Source of the DNA: an uncultured Serinicoccus sp.
GTDB taxonomy: Bacteria > Actinomycetota > Actinomycetes > Actinomycetales > Dermatophilaceae
DNA length: 64,000 nt
NCBI RefSeq assembly: GCF_947500995.1
Contig: NZ_CANMUA010000011.1
Coordinates: forward strand, 1 to 64,000
Direction: 5' to 3'
Of the stretch, positions 24,863 through 34,009 are shown one piece after another. The notes under the pieces were generated by a model, which saw only the letters and a list, made by a program, of their open reading frames with translations, made no database searches and had not been told where the DNA came from. The translations under genes were made by a program, and so were the position numbers. Each line of letters starts with the position of its first letter. Position 1 is the first letter of the stretch.

Positions 24863-25994
24863 CCGGCGAACCTCTCCACGCACTGGTCAGGTCACGTGGA
24901 GGGTTCGGTGGTGGGAGTCGACGCCCGGTGGAGGCCGAAAACAGCGGAGCCGATCGTTCAAGAGCCGTGCGGCGGCGCTGGAGTTCCAGCACCAACGTGA
25001 ACGAAAGCTGCGCCTGGGCGTCGAACACTCAGCCGGTCGCGTGCCGGTGTCCGAGGTCGCTGAGCGCTTTCTCTCTGGGCTTGTGGGCACCGTGGAATCC
25101 CGCACCGTGCAGGGGTATGCCCAGCACTGGCGCACTCACCTTGCCCCCGCGTTCGGCGCACGACCTCTCGAGCAGGTCACGTCTCCCATGGTCCAGGACT
25201 TCGTGTCGGCGCTGGCGCGCGAGCGGTCGCCAGCTACGACGAGACATGCGCACAGGGTGCTCAGCCTGATCTTGGATCAGGCGGTCGCCGAGCGGCGAAT
25301 CGCTGTGAACCCTGCGCACGGCGTGCGCCTGCCCAGCCTGCCTCAGTCACGCGGAGACCATGTGCTCACCGTCAACCAGGTCGAAGAGCTGGCCGGTGCT
25401 GTGCTGCACCACGGAACCCTCGTCCGCCTCGCCGCGTACTGCGGACTGCGATGGGGTGAGGTCGCTGCGCTCCAGGTCGGTGACGTGGACCTCAGCTCAC
25501 GTCGGCTTAGGGTCCAACGCGCCCAGGTTGAGGTCTCGGGGCGCGTTGAGGTCAAGCCGCCCAAGTCTCGGTATGGGCGCCGGCGCGTCCCGATCCCATT
25601 GCGCCTGCTTGACGACATGCGCGACGTGGTCGCAGGTCGTGCCGCAAGCGAACTGCTGTTCACCTCACCCGATGGTGGCCGGCTGCGGGCGTCCAACTGG
25701 AAGCGGTGGGTCGCGTGGTCGCAGGCCGTTGAGTCGGTCGGTGTGGACATCCGGTTTCACGACCTCCGGCACACTTGCGCAAGCCTCCTGATCCAGGCCG
25801 GCGCGACACCGGTGGAGGTGCAGCGCATCCTGGGGCACAGCACGCCGGCGACGACGCTCAACCTCTATACCCATCTCCTGCCGGACGCCCTCGACGGCGC
25901 GGCCGCACGGCTCGATGATTACCTGGGTGCGGAAGCTGTGGTGGCCAAGCTGGTGGCCAAGCCCCCGACTACGTTGCAAGACGGAGCACCATGA
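24846..25994 (+). CDS. int: Tyrosine integrase of the tRNA-Lys island
   Basis: 382 aa from GTG 24846, preceded by AGGAGC. An N-terminal arm-binding part (~1-50) is followed by a SAM-like core-binding domain (~60-140) and a catalytic domain (~165-365). Catalytic residues: Arg in GLRWGEVAAL (~200), Lys in the KPPKSRYGRRRVP loop, HDLRHTCASLL (~303-313), His in GHSTPATTLNLYTHL and Tyr ~339. The short acidic end is followed within 40 bp by tRNA-Lys, its likely target. It catalyses integration and, with the excisionase, excision. Confidence 0.93.
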   Translation: MPVVLDRRTSPRTGQVTWRVRWWESTPGGGRKQRSRSFKSRAAALEFQHQRERKLRLGVEHSAGRVPVSEVAERFLSGLVGTVESRTVQGYAQHWRTHLAPAFGARPLEQVTSPMVQDFVSALARERSPATTRHAHRVLSLILDQAVAERRIAVNPAHGVRLPSLPQSRGDHVLTVNQVEELAGAVLHHGTLVRLAAYCGLRWGEVAALQVGDVDLSSRRLRVQRAQVEVSGRVEVKPPKSRYGRRRVPIPLRLLDDMRDVVAGRAASELLFTSPDGGRLRASNWKRWVAWSQAVESVGVDIRFHDLRHTCASLLIQAGATPVEVQRILGHSTPATTLNLYTHLLPDALDGAAARLDDYLGAEAVVAKLVAKPPTTLQDGAP

Positions 25995-26034
25995 AAACCG
26001 GGTTGTGGCGCTGTGACCAGCAGTTATGCGGGAG

Positions 26035-26107
26035 TGGGCCCCGTGGGACTCGAACCCACAACCTACGGATTAAAAGTCCGCAGCTCTGCCAATTGAGCTA
26101 GAGGCCC
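26035..26107 (-). tRNA. tRNA-Lys (anticodon TTT)
   Basis: Reading the minus strand gives GGGCCTC/GGGGCCC acceptor arms, a D-arm, anticodon TTT within GGACTTTTAATCC, and the T-loop GGTTCGAGTCC. 73 nt, no encoded CCA. Its 3' end faces the integrase and is the probable attachment core. Confidence 0.95.
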
Positions 26108-26189
26108 GCAGCCGGTGAGAGGACCGGCCGCGACGTCCCAGGCTAGCCCCCGCTGCCTGCCTCCGGGGCCGGCCGCCCCGACGGGCGGC

Positions 26190-26795
26190 TCACCACAGCT
26201 TGTGCCACCACTTCGGCTCCTTCTCGCCAGGGTCGAGCGAGATGATCTCCACGCTGCTGAAGGCGCCGCTGTGGGCGATGGTGAGCCGCCAGCGACCGGG
26301 GTCCGAGACCCCCTCGTAGTCGCCGCTGAGGCTGCTGAACAGCGCGCTCCCACCCTGCACGTCGACCCCCACCCCCCGCGGGACGATGACCTTGCAGCTG
26401 GAGAAGATGTCGTTGAGGCGCAGCTCCACGACGCCCGAGGTGACCACCGCCTCGCGCAGGTCCAGCACCGTCTCCGAGAAGCCGCCGGACACGGTGAGGA
26501 CCTCGGGGACCTGCCAGCGCCCGATGCGGTGGGTCGAGCTGAAGAAGCTCGTGATGCGAGCCGGGGCGGGGGCCGGCGGGTCGGCAGGACGCCGTGCCAG
26601 CCCGGCCTGCTCGGAGGGGACGCCCGGTCGCCAGTCGGGGGAGTCCTCGGCGGCCGGTCCGCCGACGATCGTCACCGGGCGGTCGACGTCGTCCCCGGTG
26701 CCCGTGACGGGCGGCCCCGGCAGGGGCGGCACCCGCTCGTCACCCTCGGTGTGGTGCGGGTCCCTGGCCCCTCGCCCGTCTGCTCCGTCCGTCAT
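26190..26795 (-). CDS. LiaF-like cell-envelope stress domain protein
   Basis: 201 aa. The N-terminal ~85 residues are Pro/Gly/Asp-rich and disordered. Residues ~90-200 form the C-terminal LiaF-like beta domain (RIGRWQVPEVLTVSGGFSET, then LNDIFSSCKVIVPRGVGVDV), seen in envelope stress sensors where it senses or mimics membrane damage. No transmembrane segment is present, unlike full LiaF, so it is probably cytoplasmic. First chromosomal gene after the tRNA. Confidence 0.75.
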   Translation of the reverse strand: MTDGADGRGARDPHHTEGDERVPPLPGPPVTGTGDDVDRPVTIVGGPAAEDSPDWRPGVPSEQAGLARRPADPPAPAPARITSFFSSTHRIGRWQVPEVLTVSGGFSETVLDLREAVVTSGVVELRLNDIFSSCKVIVPRGVGVDVQGGSALFSSLSGDYEGVSDPGRWRLTIAHSGAFSSVEIISLDPGEKEPKWWHKLW

Positions 26796-26817
26796 GCCCC
26801 CACCGTAACCGGCCCGC

Positions 26818-28041
26818 TCAGCGCCGATGCGGCAGCCGGACGTCGGTCCAGACCAGGCGGTGGTCGCTGGTGGGGAACGGGAAGGTGCCGACGAGGTCGT
26901 AGAGCGGGTCGTCGCTGGTCGGCCAGAAGACGCCGGCGTCCCGCACCGGGAGGGACCTGCTGGGCAGGACGTAGTCGACGCGCAGGTTGCCCGGCTCGGG
27001 GTCGTCGTTGAAGTCGGCGGTGTCGTAGGCAGGGTCGCCGACGTGGGAGTCGTTGGCCCCGCCCTGCACCTCGGCCGCCTCGACCGCGCCCTCGCTGTCG
27101 GGCACCACCTGGGCCCCCACGCGAGGGTGGTCGAGCAGCTGGTTGATGGCGCCGTCGCGGGAGTCGCCGTCGACGGGGTCGGCGTTGTAGTCGCCGGCGA
27201 TGACGAAGCGCGCACCCGGACGCAGGCCGCCGGTGCGACCGCGGTCGTCGTAGATGTAGCGCGAGTGCTGCGGGCCCGCGACGTAGTCGGCCCAGAAGCG
27301 GATCTCGTCGTGGTTGCGGCGTCCGTTGCGGTCCTCCGGGCCGTCGAACGTCGGGGGAGTGGGGTGCGCCGCGAGCAGGTGGACCGTCCTGCCACCGACC
27401 CGGATCGGCACGTCCCAGTGCGACTTGCTCGACAGCCGCAGCGGCCGACGCTCCTGCGCGTCGTAGAACCCGCTCGGGATGAGGTTGCCCGGCATGTCGG
27501 TCCAGCGGAAGCGCTGGAAGGTGCGGACGGCGTGCGTCTCGATCGGGAAGCGGGAGTAGACGACCATGCCGTACTGGCCGGGGAACTCACCGAAGCCGTA
27601 GGCGTCGTCCGGCCCACCGAGCTCGCCGTCGTCGTTGAGGTCGAACCCGCTGGGGACCCCGGTGTTGGACGGGGCGACGTAGGCGTAGGGGTAGTCGATC
27701 GGGTCCGCGCCGTCCTGGCCGACCGCGAGGTAGTTGTCGCGGAAGAGGTCGACGTTGTCCCGGTCGTAGTCGAACTCGTTGACGAGCACCACGTCCGGGG
27801 CGGCGCGCTGGATCGTCTCGGCCACGTTGCGGGCCTGCTGGTCCTCCCCGGTGGAGAGGTCGGCGGTGAGCTGGCCCTCGCTCGCGCGGTTGAGGGAGGC
27901 GTTGAAGGTGGCGAAGCGCACGTCGAGCTCGACCGGGCGGTCCGGGCCGCGGGACGGCGCCGCGACCGCGGGGGTCGTCAGGGCGGCACCGACCAGGGCC
28001 GCCACCACCAGGGTGGAGAGGGAGCCCGTGCGCGTCGTCAT
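26818..28041 (-). CDS. Secreted endonuclease/exonuclease/phosphatase-family protein
   Basis: 407 aa. The signal peptide, with hydrophobic core LVVAALVGAALTTPAVAA, should be cleaved near residue 28. The mature part has the EEP fold: VRFATFNASLNR, PDVVLVNEFDYD (metal Glu), FVIAGDYNADPVDGD (catalytic Asp-Asn) and TSDHRLVWTDVRL (terminal Asp-His). It should be a secreted phosphoesterase; whether it cleaves DNA, sugar phosphates or lipids is unknown. ATG at 28041 diverges from the permease. Confidence 0.85.
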   Translation of the reverse strand: MTTRTGSLSTLVVAALVGAALTTPAVAAPSRGPDRPVELDVRFATFNASLNRASEGQLTADLSTGEDQQARNVAETIQRAAPDVVLVNEFDYDRDNVDLFRDNYLAVGQDGADPIDYPYAYVAPSNTGVPSGFDLNDDGELGGPDDAYGFGEFPGQYGMVVYSRFPIETHAVRTFQRFRWTDMPGNLIPSGFYDAQERRPLRLSSKSHWDVPIRVGGRTVHLLAAHPTPPTFDGPEDRNGRRNHDEIRFWADYVAGPQHSRYIYDDRGRTGGLRPGARFVIAGDYNADPVDGDSRDGAINQLLDHPRVGAQVVPDSEGAVEAAEVQGGANDSHVGDPAYDTADFNDDPEPGNLRVDYVLPSRSLPVRDAGVFWPTSDDPLYDLVGTFPFPTSDHRLVWTDVRLPHRR

Positions 28042-28104
28042 ACCTCTTACGGTAGGGGGTGGCACCGACACACCGCCAGCCCGTCGCTGTGGGACAGTAG
28101 GCGC

Positions 28105-29592
28105 ATGAGCCAGACCTCCCCGGCCGCGGCGCCGCGGCTCAGCGAGACAGAGCGGCGCCTGGTCGAGACCAACGGCATCGAGATCATCGCCGAGGCCGAG
28201 CGGACGGCCAGCCCGCACGACCTCTTCTGGCCCTGGTTCGCCGCCAACATCTCGGTCTTCGGGATCAGCTACGCGAGCTACGTCTTCGGCTTCGGGATCA
28301 GCTTCGCCCAGGCCGTCCTCGTCACGGTGCTGGGGGTCGTCGCCTCCTTCCTGGCCTGCGGCATCATCGCCATCGCCGGCAAGCGCGGGTCGGCACCCAC
28401 CATGGTCCTCTCGCGGGCCGCCTTCGGGGTCAACGGGCAGAAGGTGCCCGGGGTCTTCTCCTGGCTGATCTCGATGGGCTGGGAGACGTTCCTGGCCATC
28501 ATGGCCGTGCTGGCGACCGCCACCGTGTTCACCCAGCTGGGGTGGGGAGGGGGCGCCCTCACCTCGGTGCTCGCGTGCGCGGTGATCGCCGCGCTCATCG
28601 TCGGTGCCTCCGTCGCGGGCTACCACACGATCATGCGGATGCAGTCGGTCCTGACCTGGCTGACCGGCGCCGCCACCATCGCCTACATCCTCATGACGCT
28701 GGACCGCATCGACCTCGCCGCCGTCACCTCGCGCGAGGCCGGCCCGGTCGAGGCGGTCATCGGGGCCCTGGTGCTGCTCATGACGGGGTTCGGGCTGGGG
28801 TGGATCAACATCGCCGCCGACTGGTCGCGCTACCAGCGTCGGGACGCCAGCGGTGGCGCCATCGTGCTGTGGAACACCCTCGGTGGTGCCCTGGCGCCGA
28901 CCCTGCTCGTCCTCTACGGCCTGCTGCTCATCGGGTCGCAGCCCGAGCTCGAGGAGGGCATCGTCAACGACCCGATCGGCACCCTCGCGACGATCCTGCC
29001 GATCTGGTTCCTCGTGCCGTTCCTGCTGGCCGCCGTCCTCGCCCTCGTCAGCGGGGCGGTCCTCGGCATCTACTCCTCCGGGCTGACGCTGCTCTCCCTG
29101 GGCATCGACATCCCCCGTCCCGCCGCCGCACTCATCGACGGCACCATCCTCACGCTGGGCACCATCTGGGTCGTCTTCTTCGCGCAGAGCTTCCTCGCGC
29201 CCTTCCAGAGCTTCCTCATCACCCTGGGCGTGCCGATCGCCGCCTGGGCCGGGATCCTCATGGCCGACGTCGCGCTGCGGCGCCGGGACTACGACGAGCA
29301 GGCGCTGTTCAATCCCCGCGGTCGCTACGGCGACTGGAACTGGACCGCCGTCGGCATCATGGTCCTCGCCGCCGTCGTGGGCTGGGGGCTGGTCATCAAC
29401 ACCTTCGCCGACGCCGCCGCGTGGAACAACTGGCAGGGCTACCTGCTCGGTCCGCTCGGCCTGGGCGGCAAGGAGGGCACCTGGGCGTGGGCCAACCTCG
29501 GCGTGCTCGTGGCGCTCGCCATCGGGTTCGTCGGCTGGCTGGTCCTCGGCCGCGCCATCGTGCGCCGCCAGGAGTCCGAGGAGCGGGTATGA
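28105..29592 (+). CDS. NCS1-family cytosine/purine-type permease
   Basis: 495 aa, about twelve membrane spans. NCS1 features include the N-terminal LFWPWFAANISVFG and the conserved GWINIAADWSRYQRRDASGG around residue 235. It imports a nucleobase, hydantoin or related solute by ion symport; the substrate cannot be read from sequence. The stop overlaps the start of the cysteine hydrolase (ATGA), so uptake and hydrolysis of one compound are probably linked. Confidence 0.88.
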   Translation: MSQTSPAAAPRLSETERRLVETNGIEIIAEAERTASPHDLFWPWFAANISVFGISYASYVFGFGISFAQAVLVTVLGVVASFLACGIIAIAGKRGSAPTMVLSRAAFGVNGQKVPGVFSWLISMGWETFLAIMAVLATATVFTQLGWGGGALTSVLACAVIAALIVGASVAGYHTIMRMQSVLTWLTGAATIAYILMTLDRIDLAAVTSREAGPVEAVIGALVLLMTGFGLGWINIAADWSRYQRRDASGGAIVLWNTLGGALAPTLLVLYGLLLIGSQPELEEGIVNDPIGTLATILPIWFLVPFLLAAVLALVSGAVLGIYSSGLTLLSLGIDIPRPAAALIDGTILTLGTIWVVFFAQSFLAPFQSFLITLGVPIAAWAGILMADVALRRRDYDEQALFNPRGRYGDWNWTAVGIMVLAAVVGWGLVINTFADAAAWNNWQGYLLGPLGLGGKEGTWAWANLGVLVALAIGFVGWLVLGRAIVRRQESEERV

Positions 29593-30116
29593 CGTCGCAG
29601 CCCTGGTTGGTCGTGGTCGACGCCCAGCGGATCTTCGCCGACCCGTCCTCGGAGTGGTGTGCCCCGCGGTTCGCCGAGACGCTCGCGCCGATCCGCTCAC
29701 TGGTGGACGAGCACGCCGACCGGGTGGTCCAGACCCGCTGGGTGCCTCCGCACGTCCGGCACGGCTCCTGGGTCGCCTACCTCGAGCGCTTCCCCTTCGC
29801 CGACCGTGAGCAGCACGACCCCGTCTTCGACCTGGTCGAGGAGATCGCCGAGCTGCGGCTGCCGCACACCGTCACCGAGCCGACCTTCGGCAAGTGGGGC
29901 GAGCGGCTGCACGACGTCGTCGGCGCCGACGCGCACCTCGTGCTGGCCGGTGTCGCCACCGACTGCTGCGTGCTCTCGACCGCCCTGGCCGCCGCCGACG
30001 CCGGCTGCACCGTCGAGGTGGCGGCGAGCGCCTGTGCCGGGTCCAGCGACGAGGCGCACGAGCGGGCGCTCGCGGCGATGGAGCTCTACGCCCCGCAGGT
30101 CACCATCCGCCGCTGA
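29589..30116 (+). CDS. Isochorismatase-like cysteine hydrolase
   Basis: 175 aa, full length. The Asp-Lys-Cys triad is visible: VVVDAQRIF (Asp ~10), FGKWGERL (Lys ~98) and VATDCCVLSTALAAADAG (Cys ~121). The family includes nicotinamidases, ureidoacrylate and N-carbamoyl hydrolases. Its coupling to an NCS1 permease suggests an amide or ureide derived from a nucleobase, by inference. The last 17 bp overlap the convergent membrane-protein gene. Confidence 0.88.
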   Translation: MTSQPWLVVVDAQRIFADPSSEWCAPRFAETLAPIRSLVDEHADRVVQTRWVPPHVRHGSWVAYLERFPFADREQHDPVFDLVEEIAELRLPHTVTEPTFGKWGERLHDVVGADAHLVLAGVATDCCVLSTALAAADAGCTVEVAASACAGSSDEAHERALAAMELYAPQVTIRR

Positions 30117-30717
30117 CCCGAGGTGCCGGCAGCTGCCGGTGCAGGGCCAGGGCGCGCAGCGCCGAGGCCGCGCCGACCAGCGCGAGCACGACGAGGGCCG
30201 GGGTCCGCAGGTCGTCCACCTCCTGGAGGGGTACGCCACGCGCGAGGCGGACCACCTGCCAGGCCGTGACGAGACCGGCCAGGGTCAGCAGCGCCCGCAG
30301 CGTCGTCGCCACGGTCAGCCAGATCCACCGGAGCGGGCCGAGCAGCCACCCCCGACGCAGGTGGAGGGCCACCCGCCGACGGACCACGGCGACCGCCCAC
30401 GCCAGCAGCCAGAGCGGGGTGAGCACCCCGATCCCCAGCAGCCCCGCCGCCCACCACCGCCGCGCCGCGGCATCGACCCAGTCCTGCGGCAGCCGGTCGA
30501 CGATGCCCTCGGACCAGGCCGGCACGGCCGCGACCACGTCGTCGAGGGCGACGACGGACCCCACGGCCAGGAGGGCCGGCAGCAGCCACAGCAGACCGCA
30601 GCCGGAGCGCTCCGCACGCTCCCTGGTGGCGGCGTCCTCCGCGGCCTCCCGCTGCTGCCGCAGGTACTCGTAGTGGGCCCGGTCGGTGTGGAAGAACTCG
30701 GTCTCGTCCGGCGGCAT
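30100..30717 (-). CDS. Membrane protein of unknown function
   Basis: 205 aa. A charged N-terminus (~1-38) is followed by four or five hydrophobic segments (LLWLLPALLAVGSVVAL, LGIGVLTPLWLLAWAVAVV, LRALLTLAGLVTAWQVV, TPALVVLALVGAASAL). No known domain recognised. It converges on the cysteine hydrolase. Confidence 0.65.
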   Translation of the reverse strand: MPPDETEFFHTDRAHYEYLRQQREAAEDAATRERAERSGCGLLWLLPALLAVGSVVALDDVVAAVPAWSEGIVDRLPQDWVDAAARRWWAAGLLGIGVLTPLWLLAWAVAVVRRRVALHLRRGWLLGPLRWIWLTVATTLRALLTLAGLVTAWQVVRLARGVPLQEVDDLRTPALVVLALVGAASALRALALHRQLPAPRVSGGW

Positions 30718-30757
30718 GCCTCAGGCTAGTAGCCGCTGGACGACCACGTCCACGGTC

Positions 30758-31195
30758 TCAGTGCCGCGTGCCCAGCACCGCCAGGGTGGCCAGCCCGTAG
30801 GCTTCCTCGGCGTCCCGGTGGGCGAAGGTCGTGGGCGAGCCCTCGACCAGCGCGACCACGGCATACTCGATCCCCCCGTGGTCGTCGTTGCCCTCGTCGT
30901 CGCTGCGGCGCAGCCCCAGCCCGACGAAGTCGTGACCCAGCACCGCCCGCAGCTGGTCCTCCCGGGGGAGCCAGGTGGTGTCGTCCAGCGCCACCGAGTC
31001 CAGGGCCCACTCGGCGACCCCGTTGAAGCCGATCACCGAGCCGCCCACGAACTCGTGCACCTCCACGGTCATGTCGGCGAGGTAGAAGACGTCGTGCGTC
31101 ATCCCGGAGCGGTCCACGACGAAGCGGTCCCCGGCGAGGGGCGACCAGATGAGGCCGGCCTCGTGCAGCCGGCGGGCGAGATCGACGCTGAGCAT
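30758..31195 (-). CDS. Conserved actinobacterial protein, unknown function
   Basis: 145 aa from ATG 31195. It reads MLSVDLARRLHEAGLIWSPL, then VIGFNGVAEWALDSV and TWLPREDQLRAVLG. Similar short proteins occur across Actinomycetota and are sometimes labelled pilus assembly protein CpaE, a label nothing here supports (no P-loop). Soluble. Divergent from the helicase gene, 70 bp apart. Confidence 0.7.
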   Translation of the reverse strand: MLSVDLARRLHEAGLIWSPLAGDRFVVDRSGMTHDVFYLADMTVEVHEFVGGSVIGFNGVAEWALDSVALDDTTWLPREDQLRAVLGHDFVGLGLRRSDDEGNDDHGGIEYAVVALVEGSPTTFAHRDAEEAYGLATLAVLGTRH

Positions 31196-31265
31196 CTGCC
31201 CATCGTGCCCCACGCCACCGGGGCGACGCGCGGCGAGGCGGGCCCTCGGGCGCCCATCACCGACA

Positions 31266-33899
31266 ATGGAGGAGATGGCCACCGACCAGACCCTGACCGA
31301 CCGGCTCCCGTCCACGGGAGAGGGTGGCGGCACCCCCGACGCCGACACGATCTTCGACACCTTCGCCGCCTGGGCGGCCGACCGCGGCACGACGCTCTAC
31401 CCCCACCAGGAGGAGGCGCTGCTGCACCTGCTCGAGGGCAGCAACGTCGTCCTCGCCACACCGACCGGCAGCGGCAAGTCGCTCGTCGCGACGGCGGCCT
31501 GCTTCCTCGCGCTGGCCCGCGACGAGGTCGCCTTCCTCACCGCGCCGATCAAGGCCCTGGTCAGCGAGAAGTTCTTCGACGCCTGCCGGACCTTCGGCGC
31601 GGAGAACGTCGGCATGCTCACCGGCGACGCAGCCGTCAACGCCGACGCCCCGATCGTCGTCTGCACCGCCGAGGTGCTGGCCAACATCGCCCTGCGCGAG
31701 GGGGAGGGCGCCGACATCGGGGTCGTCGTCATGGACGAGTTCCACTACTACGGCGACGGCCAGCGCGGCTGGGCCTGGCAGGTGCCGCTGCTCACGCTGC
31801 CGCAGGCGCAGTTCGTCCTCATGTCGGCCACGTTGGGCGACACGAGCCGGTTCAGCGAGGACCTCACCCGGCGCACCGGACGGCATACCGCCCTCGTCGC
31901 CGGCGCCGAGCGGCCGGTCCCGCTGCACTTCGCGGAGTCCCTCGCCATGACCCCGCTGCCGGACACGATCACCGAGCTGCTGGAGGAGCGCCAGGCGCCG
32001 ATCTACGTCGTCCACTTCACCCAGCGGGAGGCGTTGGAGCGCGCGCAGTCGCTGCTGTCGGTGCCCAAGCTCGTCGACGCGGCCGAGAAGGAGGCGATCC
32101 GCACCCGGATCGGCGCGTTCCGGTTCACCGCGGGCTTCGGACGCACCCTGTCCCAGCTCGTCCGGCACGGCATCGGGGTGCACCACGCCGGGATGCTGCC
32201 GCGCTACCGCCGGCTCGTGGAGCAGCTCGCCCAGGACGGGCTGCTCAAGGTCATCTGCGGCACCGACACCCTCGGGGTCGGCATCAACGTGCCCATCCGC
32301 ACCGTCCTCTTCACCGGGCTCGCCAAGTTCGACGGCTCCCGGCAGCGGGTCCTGCGTGTCCGGGAGTTCCACCAGATCGCCGGTCGAGCCGGGCGCCCCG
32401 GTTTCGACACCTCGGGGTATGTCGTGGTGCAGGCCCCCGAGCACACGATCGAGAACGCGCGCGCGCTGACCAAGGCCGGGGACGACCCGAAGAAGCAGAG
32501 ACGCGTGCAGCGCAAGAAGCCGCCCGAGGGCTTCGTCTCCTGGAGCGAGCAGACCTACGCCAAGCTCGTCGGCGCCGAGCCGGAGTCGTTGCAGTCGAAA
32601 CTGAGGGTCGACCACGCGGTCATCCTCAACACGGTCGCCCGCCGCGGAGACCCGGTCACCCACCTGACCCGGCTCCTGCGGGACAACCACGAGACCCCGG
32701 CGGCACAGAACCGGCTGGCCCGGCAGGCGGTGAGCCTGGGACGCTCCCTGCTGGACACGGAGGTGCTGGTGCGCCTGGACCCCCCGGGCGACGGGGGCCG
32801 CACCATCGACCTCGGGCCGGGCGTGGCGGAGAACTTCGCCCTCAACCAGCCGCTCGCGCCGTTCGCGCTGGCCGCGCTGGACCTCTTCGACCCGGAGGCC
32901 CCCACCTACCCGCTCGACGTGGTCTCGGTCGTCGAGGCGGTGCTCGACGACCCCATGCCCGTCCTGCTCGCCCAGCGCTACCGGGCCCGCGGGGAGGCGG
33001 TGGCGCGGATGAAGGCCGACGGGGTGGACTACGACGAGCGGATGGCCCAGCTGGAGGAGGTCAGCTGGCCGCAGCCGCTGGCCGAGCTGCTGCAGGCCAC
33101 GCTGTCGACCTACCGACAGTCCCACCCCTGGGTGCGCGAGGACGCGCTGTCGCCCAAGGCGGTGGTCCGGGACATGTGGGAGCGGGCGATGAGCTTCACC
33201 GAGTTCGTCGGCTACTACCAGCTCGCCCGCTCCGAGGGCGTGGTGCTGCGCTACCTGACCGATGCCTACCGCACGCTGCGCCAGACGGTCCCGGAGTCGG
33301 CCTACACCGAGCAGCTGCACGACCTCGTCCACTGGCTCGGTGAGACGATCCGGCAGACCGACTCCTCGCTGCTGGAGGAGTGGGAGGCGCTGACCGACCC
33401 GGACCGGGTCGCGGAGGCGGCCCGGCAGGCCGCCGCCGGGGCGCCGCCGCCCCCGGCGCGGCCCATCACCGGCAACGAGCGCGCCTTCCGGGTCATGGTG
33501 CGCAACGCCATGTGGCGTCGGGTGGAGCTGGTCGCCGACGACGCCTGGGAGGCGCTGGGCGACCTCGAGGCCCAGGTGGCGGCCCTGCCCGAGCCGGCGA
33601 TCGAGCCGCTCCTCACGCGGCAGGACTGGGACGAAGGGGTCGGGGCGTTCTACGACGAGCACGACCAGGTGGTCCTCGACGCCGACGCCCGCGGCCCCCA
33701 GCACCTGCGGGTCGAGCCGGTGCCACCGGCCCAGGCGCGGATCGGCGACGGCACCGCCCAGCGGGTCTGGCGGGTGACCCAGACCGTCACCGACCCCGAC
33801 GGCGACCTGGACTGGGTGATCGAGGCCGAGTGCGACCTGGACGCCAGCGATGCCGTCGGCGAGCCGGTCCTGCTGGCGACGAGCTTCCGCCGGCTCTGA
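31266..33899 (+). CDS. DEAD/DEAH-box helicase with DUF3516 C-terminus
   Basis: 877 aa. Motif I ATPTGSGKSLVATAACF is at ~65, motif II VVMDEFHYY (DEFH) at ~160, SATLGDTSRF at ~190 and motif VI QIAGRAGRPGFDTSGY at ~375. The Ski2/Mtr4-like core is followed by a ~450-residue DUF3516 region. ATG 31266 and ATG 31275 are both possible starts. Family members are widespread in Actinomycetota; an RNA helicase role in RNA turnover is inferred from Ski2 kinship. Confidence 0.88.
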   Translation: MEEMATDQTLTDRLPSTGEGGGTPDADTIFDTFAAWAADRGTTLYPHQEEALLHLLEGSNVVLATPTGSGKSLVATAACFLALARDEVAFLTAPIKALVSEKFFDACRTFGAENVGMLTGDAAVNADAPIVVCTAEVLANIALREGEGADIGVVVMDEFHYYGDGQRGWAWQVPLLTLPQAQFVLMSATLGDTSRFSEDLTRRTGRHTALVAGAERPVPLHFAESLAMTPLPDTITELLEERQAPIYVVHFTQREALERAQSLLSVPKLVDAAEKEAIRTRIGAFRFTAGFGRTLSQLVRHGIGVHHAGMLPRYRRLVEQLAQDGLLKVICGTDTLGVGINVPIRTVLFTGLAKFDGSRQRVLRVREFHQIAGRAGRPGFDTSGYVVVQAPEHTIENARALTKAGDDPKKQRRVQRKKPPEGFVSWSEQTYAKLVGAEPESLQSKLRVDHAVILNTVARRGDPVTHLTRLLRDNHETPAAQNRLARQAVSLGRSLLDTEVLVRLDPPGDGGRTIDLGPGVAENFALNQPLAPFALAALDLFDPEAPTYPLDVVSVVEAVLDDPMPVLLAQRYRARGEAVARMKADGVDYDERMAQLEEVSWPQPLAELLQATLSTYRQSHPWVREDALSPKAVVRDMWERAMSFTEFVGYYQLARSEGVVLRYLTDAYRTLRQTVPESAYTEQLHDLVHWLGETIRQTDSSLLEEWEALTDPDRVAEAARQAAAGAPPPPARPITGNERAFRVMVRNAMWRRVELVADDAWEALGDLEAQVAALPEPAIEPLLTRQDWDEGVGAFYDEHDQVVLDADARGPQHLRVEPVPPAQARIGDGTAQRVWRVTQTVTDPDGDLDWVIEAECDLDASDAVGEPVLLATSFRRL

Positions 33900-33941
33900 G
33901 GAGCGCGCCGAACTCGCCGGCGTCGCCCGCGCCGCGGGAGG

Positions 33942-34009
33942 CGGCTCAACGTGACGGGCGGCTCAACGTGACGGGTCGCGCAACCCGACGGATGGCTCAG
34001 TGCGACGGC
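33942..34009. repeat. Four 17-bp tandem repeats
   Basis: Two identical 17-bp units (33942-33958, 33959-33975; core GGCTCAACGTGACGGG) are followed by two degenerate ones (33976-33992, 33993-34009). The last unit overlaps the 3' end of the AHSA1 gene. No secondary function is evident. Confidence 0.7.

Larger units (their letters stand above)
1..26035. mobile_element. Genomic island integrated at tRNA-Lys (left end outside window)
   Basis: Seen: an excisionase-integrase pair at 24575-25994 ends 40 bp from the 3' end of tRNA-Lys(TTT), the usual target of tyrosine-integrase islands. Everything to the left consists of recombinases, an insertion sequence, phage-defence genes and small unknown genes, while everything right of the tRNA is housekeeping. 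By eye the island is less GC-rich than the right part, most clearly at 5200-8100. I see no second copy of the tRNA 3' end in the window, so the other attachment site should lie to the left. No relaxase, FtsK/TraB translocase or replication initiator is visible, so whether the element is conjugative cannot be judged here. Confidence 0.75.

Noticed and set aside
1-26035. Conjugation genes of an integrative conjugative element
   Set aside because: No relaxase, coupling protein or FtsK/TraB-like translocase is recognisable in the window; they may lie to the left.
26818-29700. 960-codon minus-strand frame joined to the exonuclease-like gene
   Set aside because: Only the last 407 codons (from 28041) are protein-like; the rest is antisense to the NCS1 permease.
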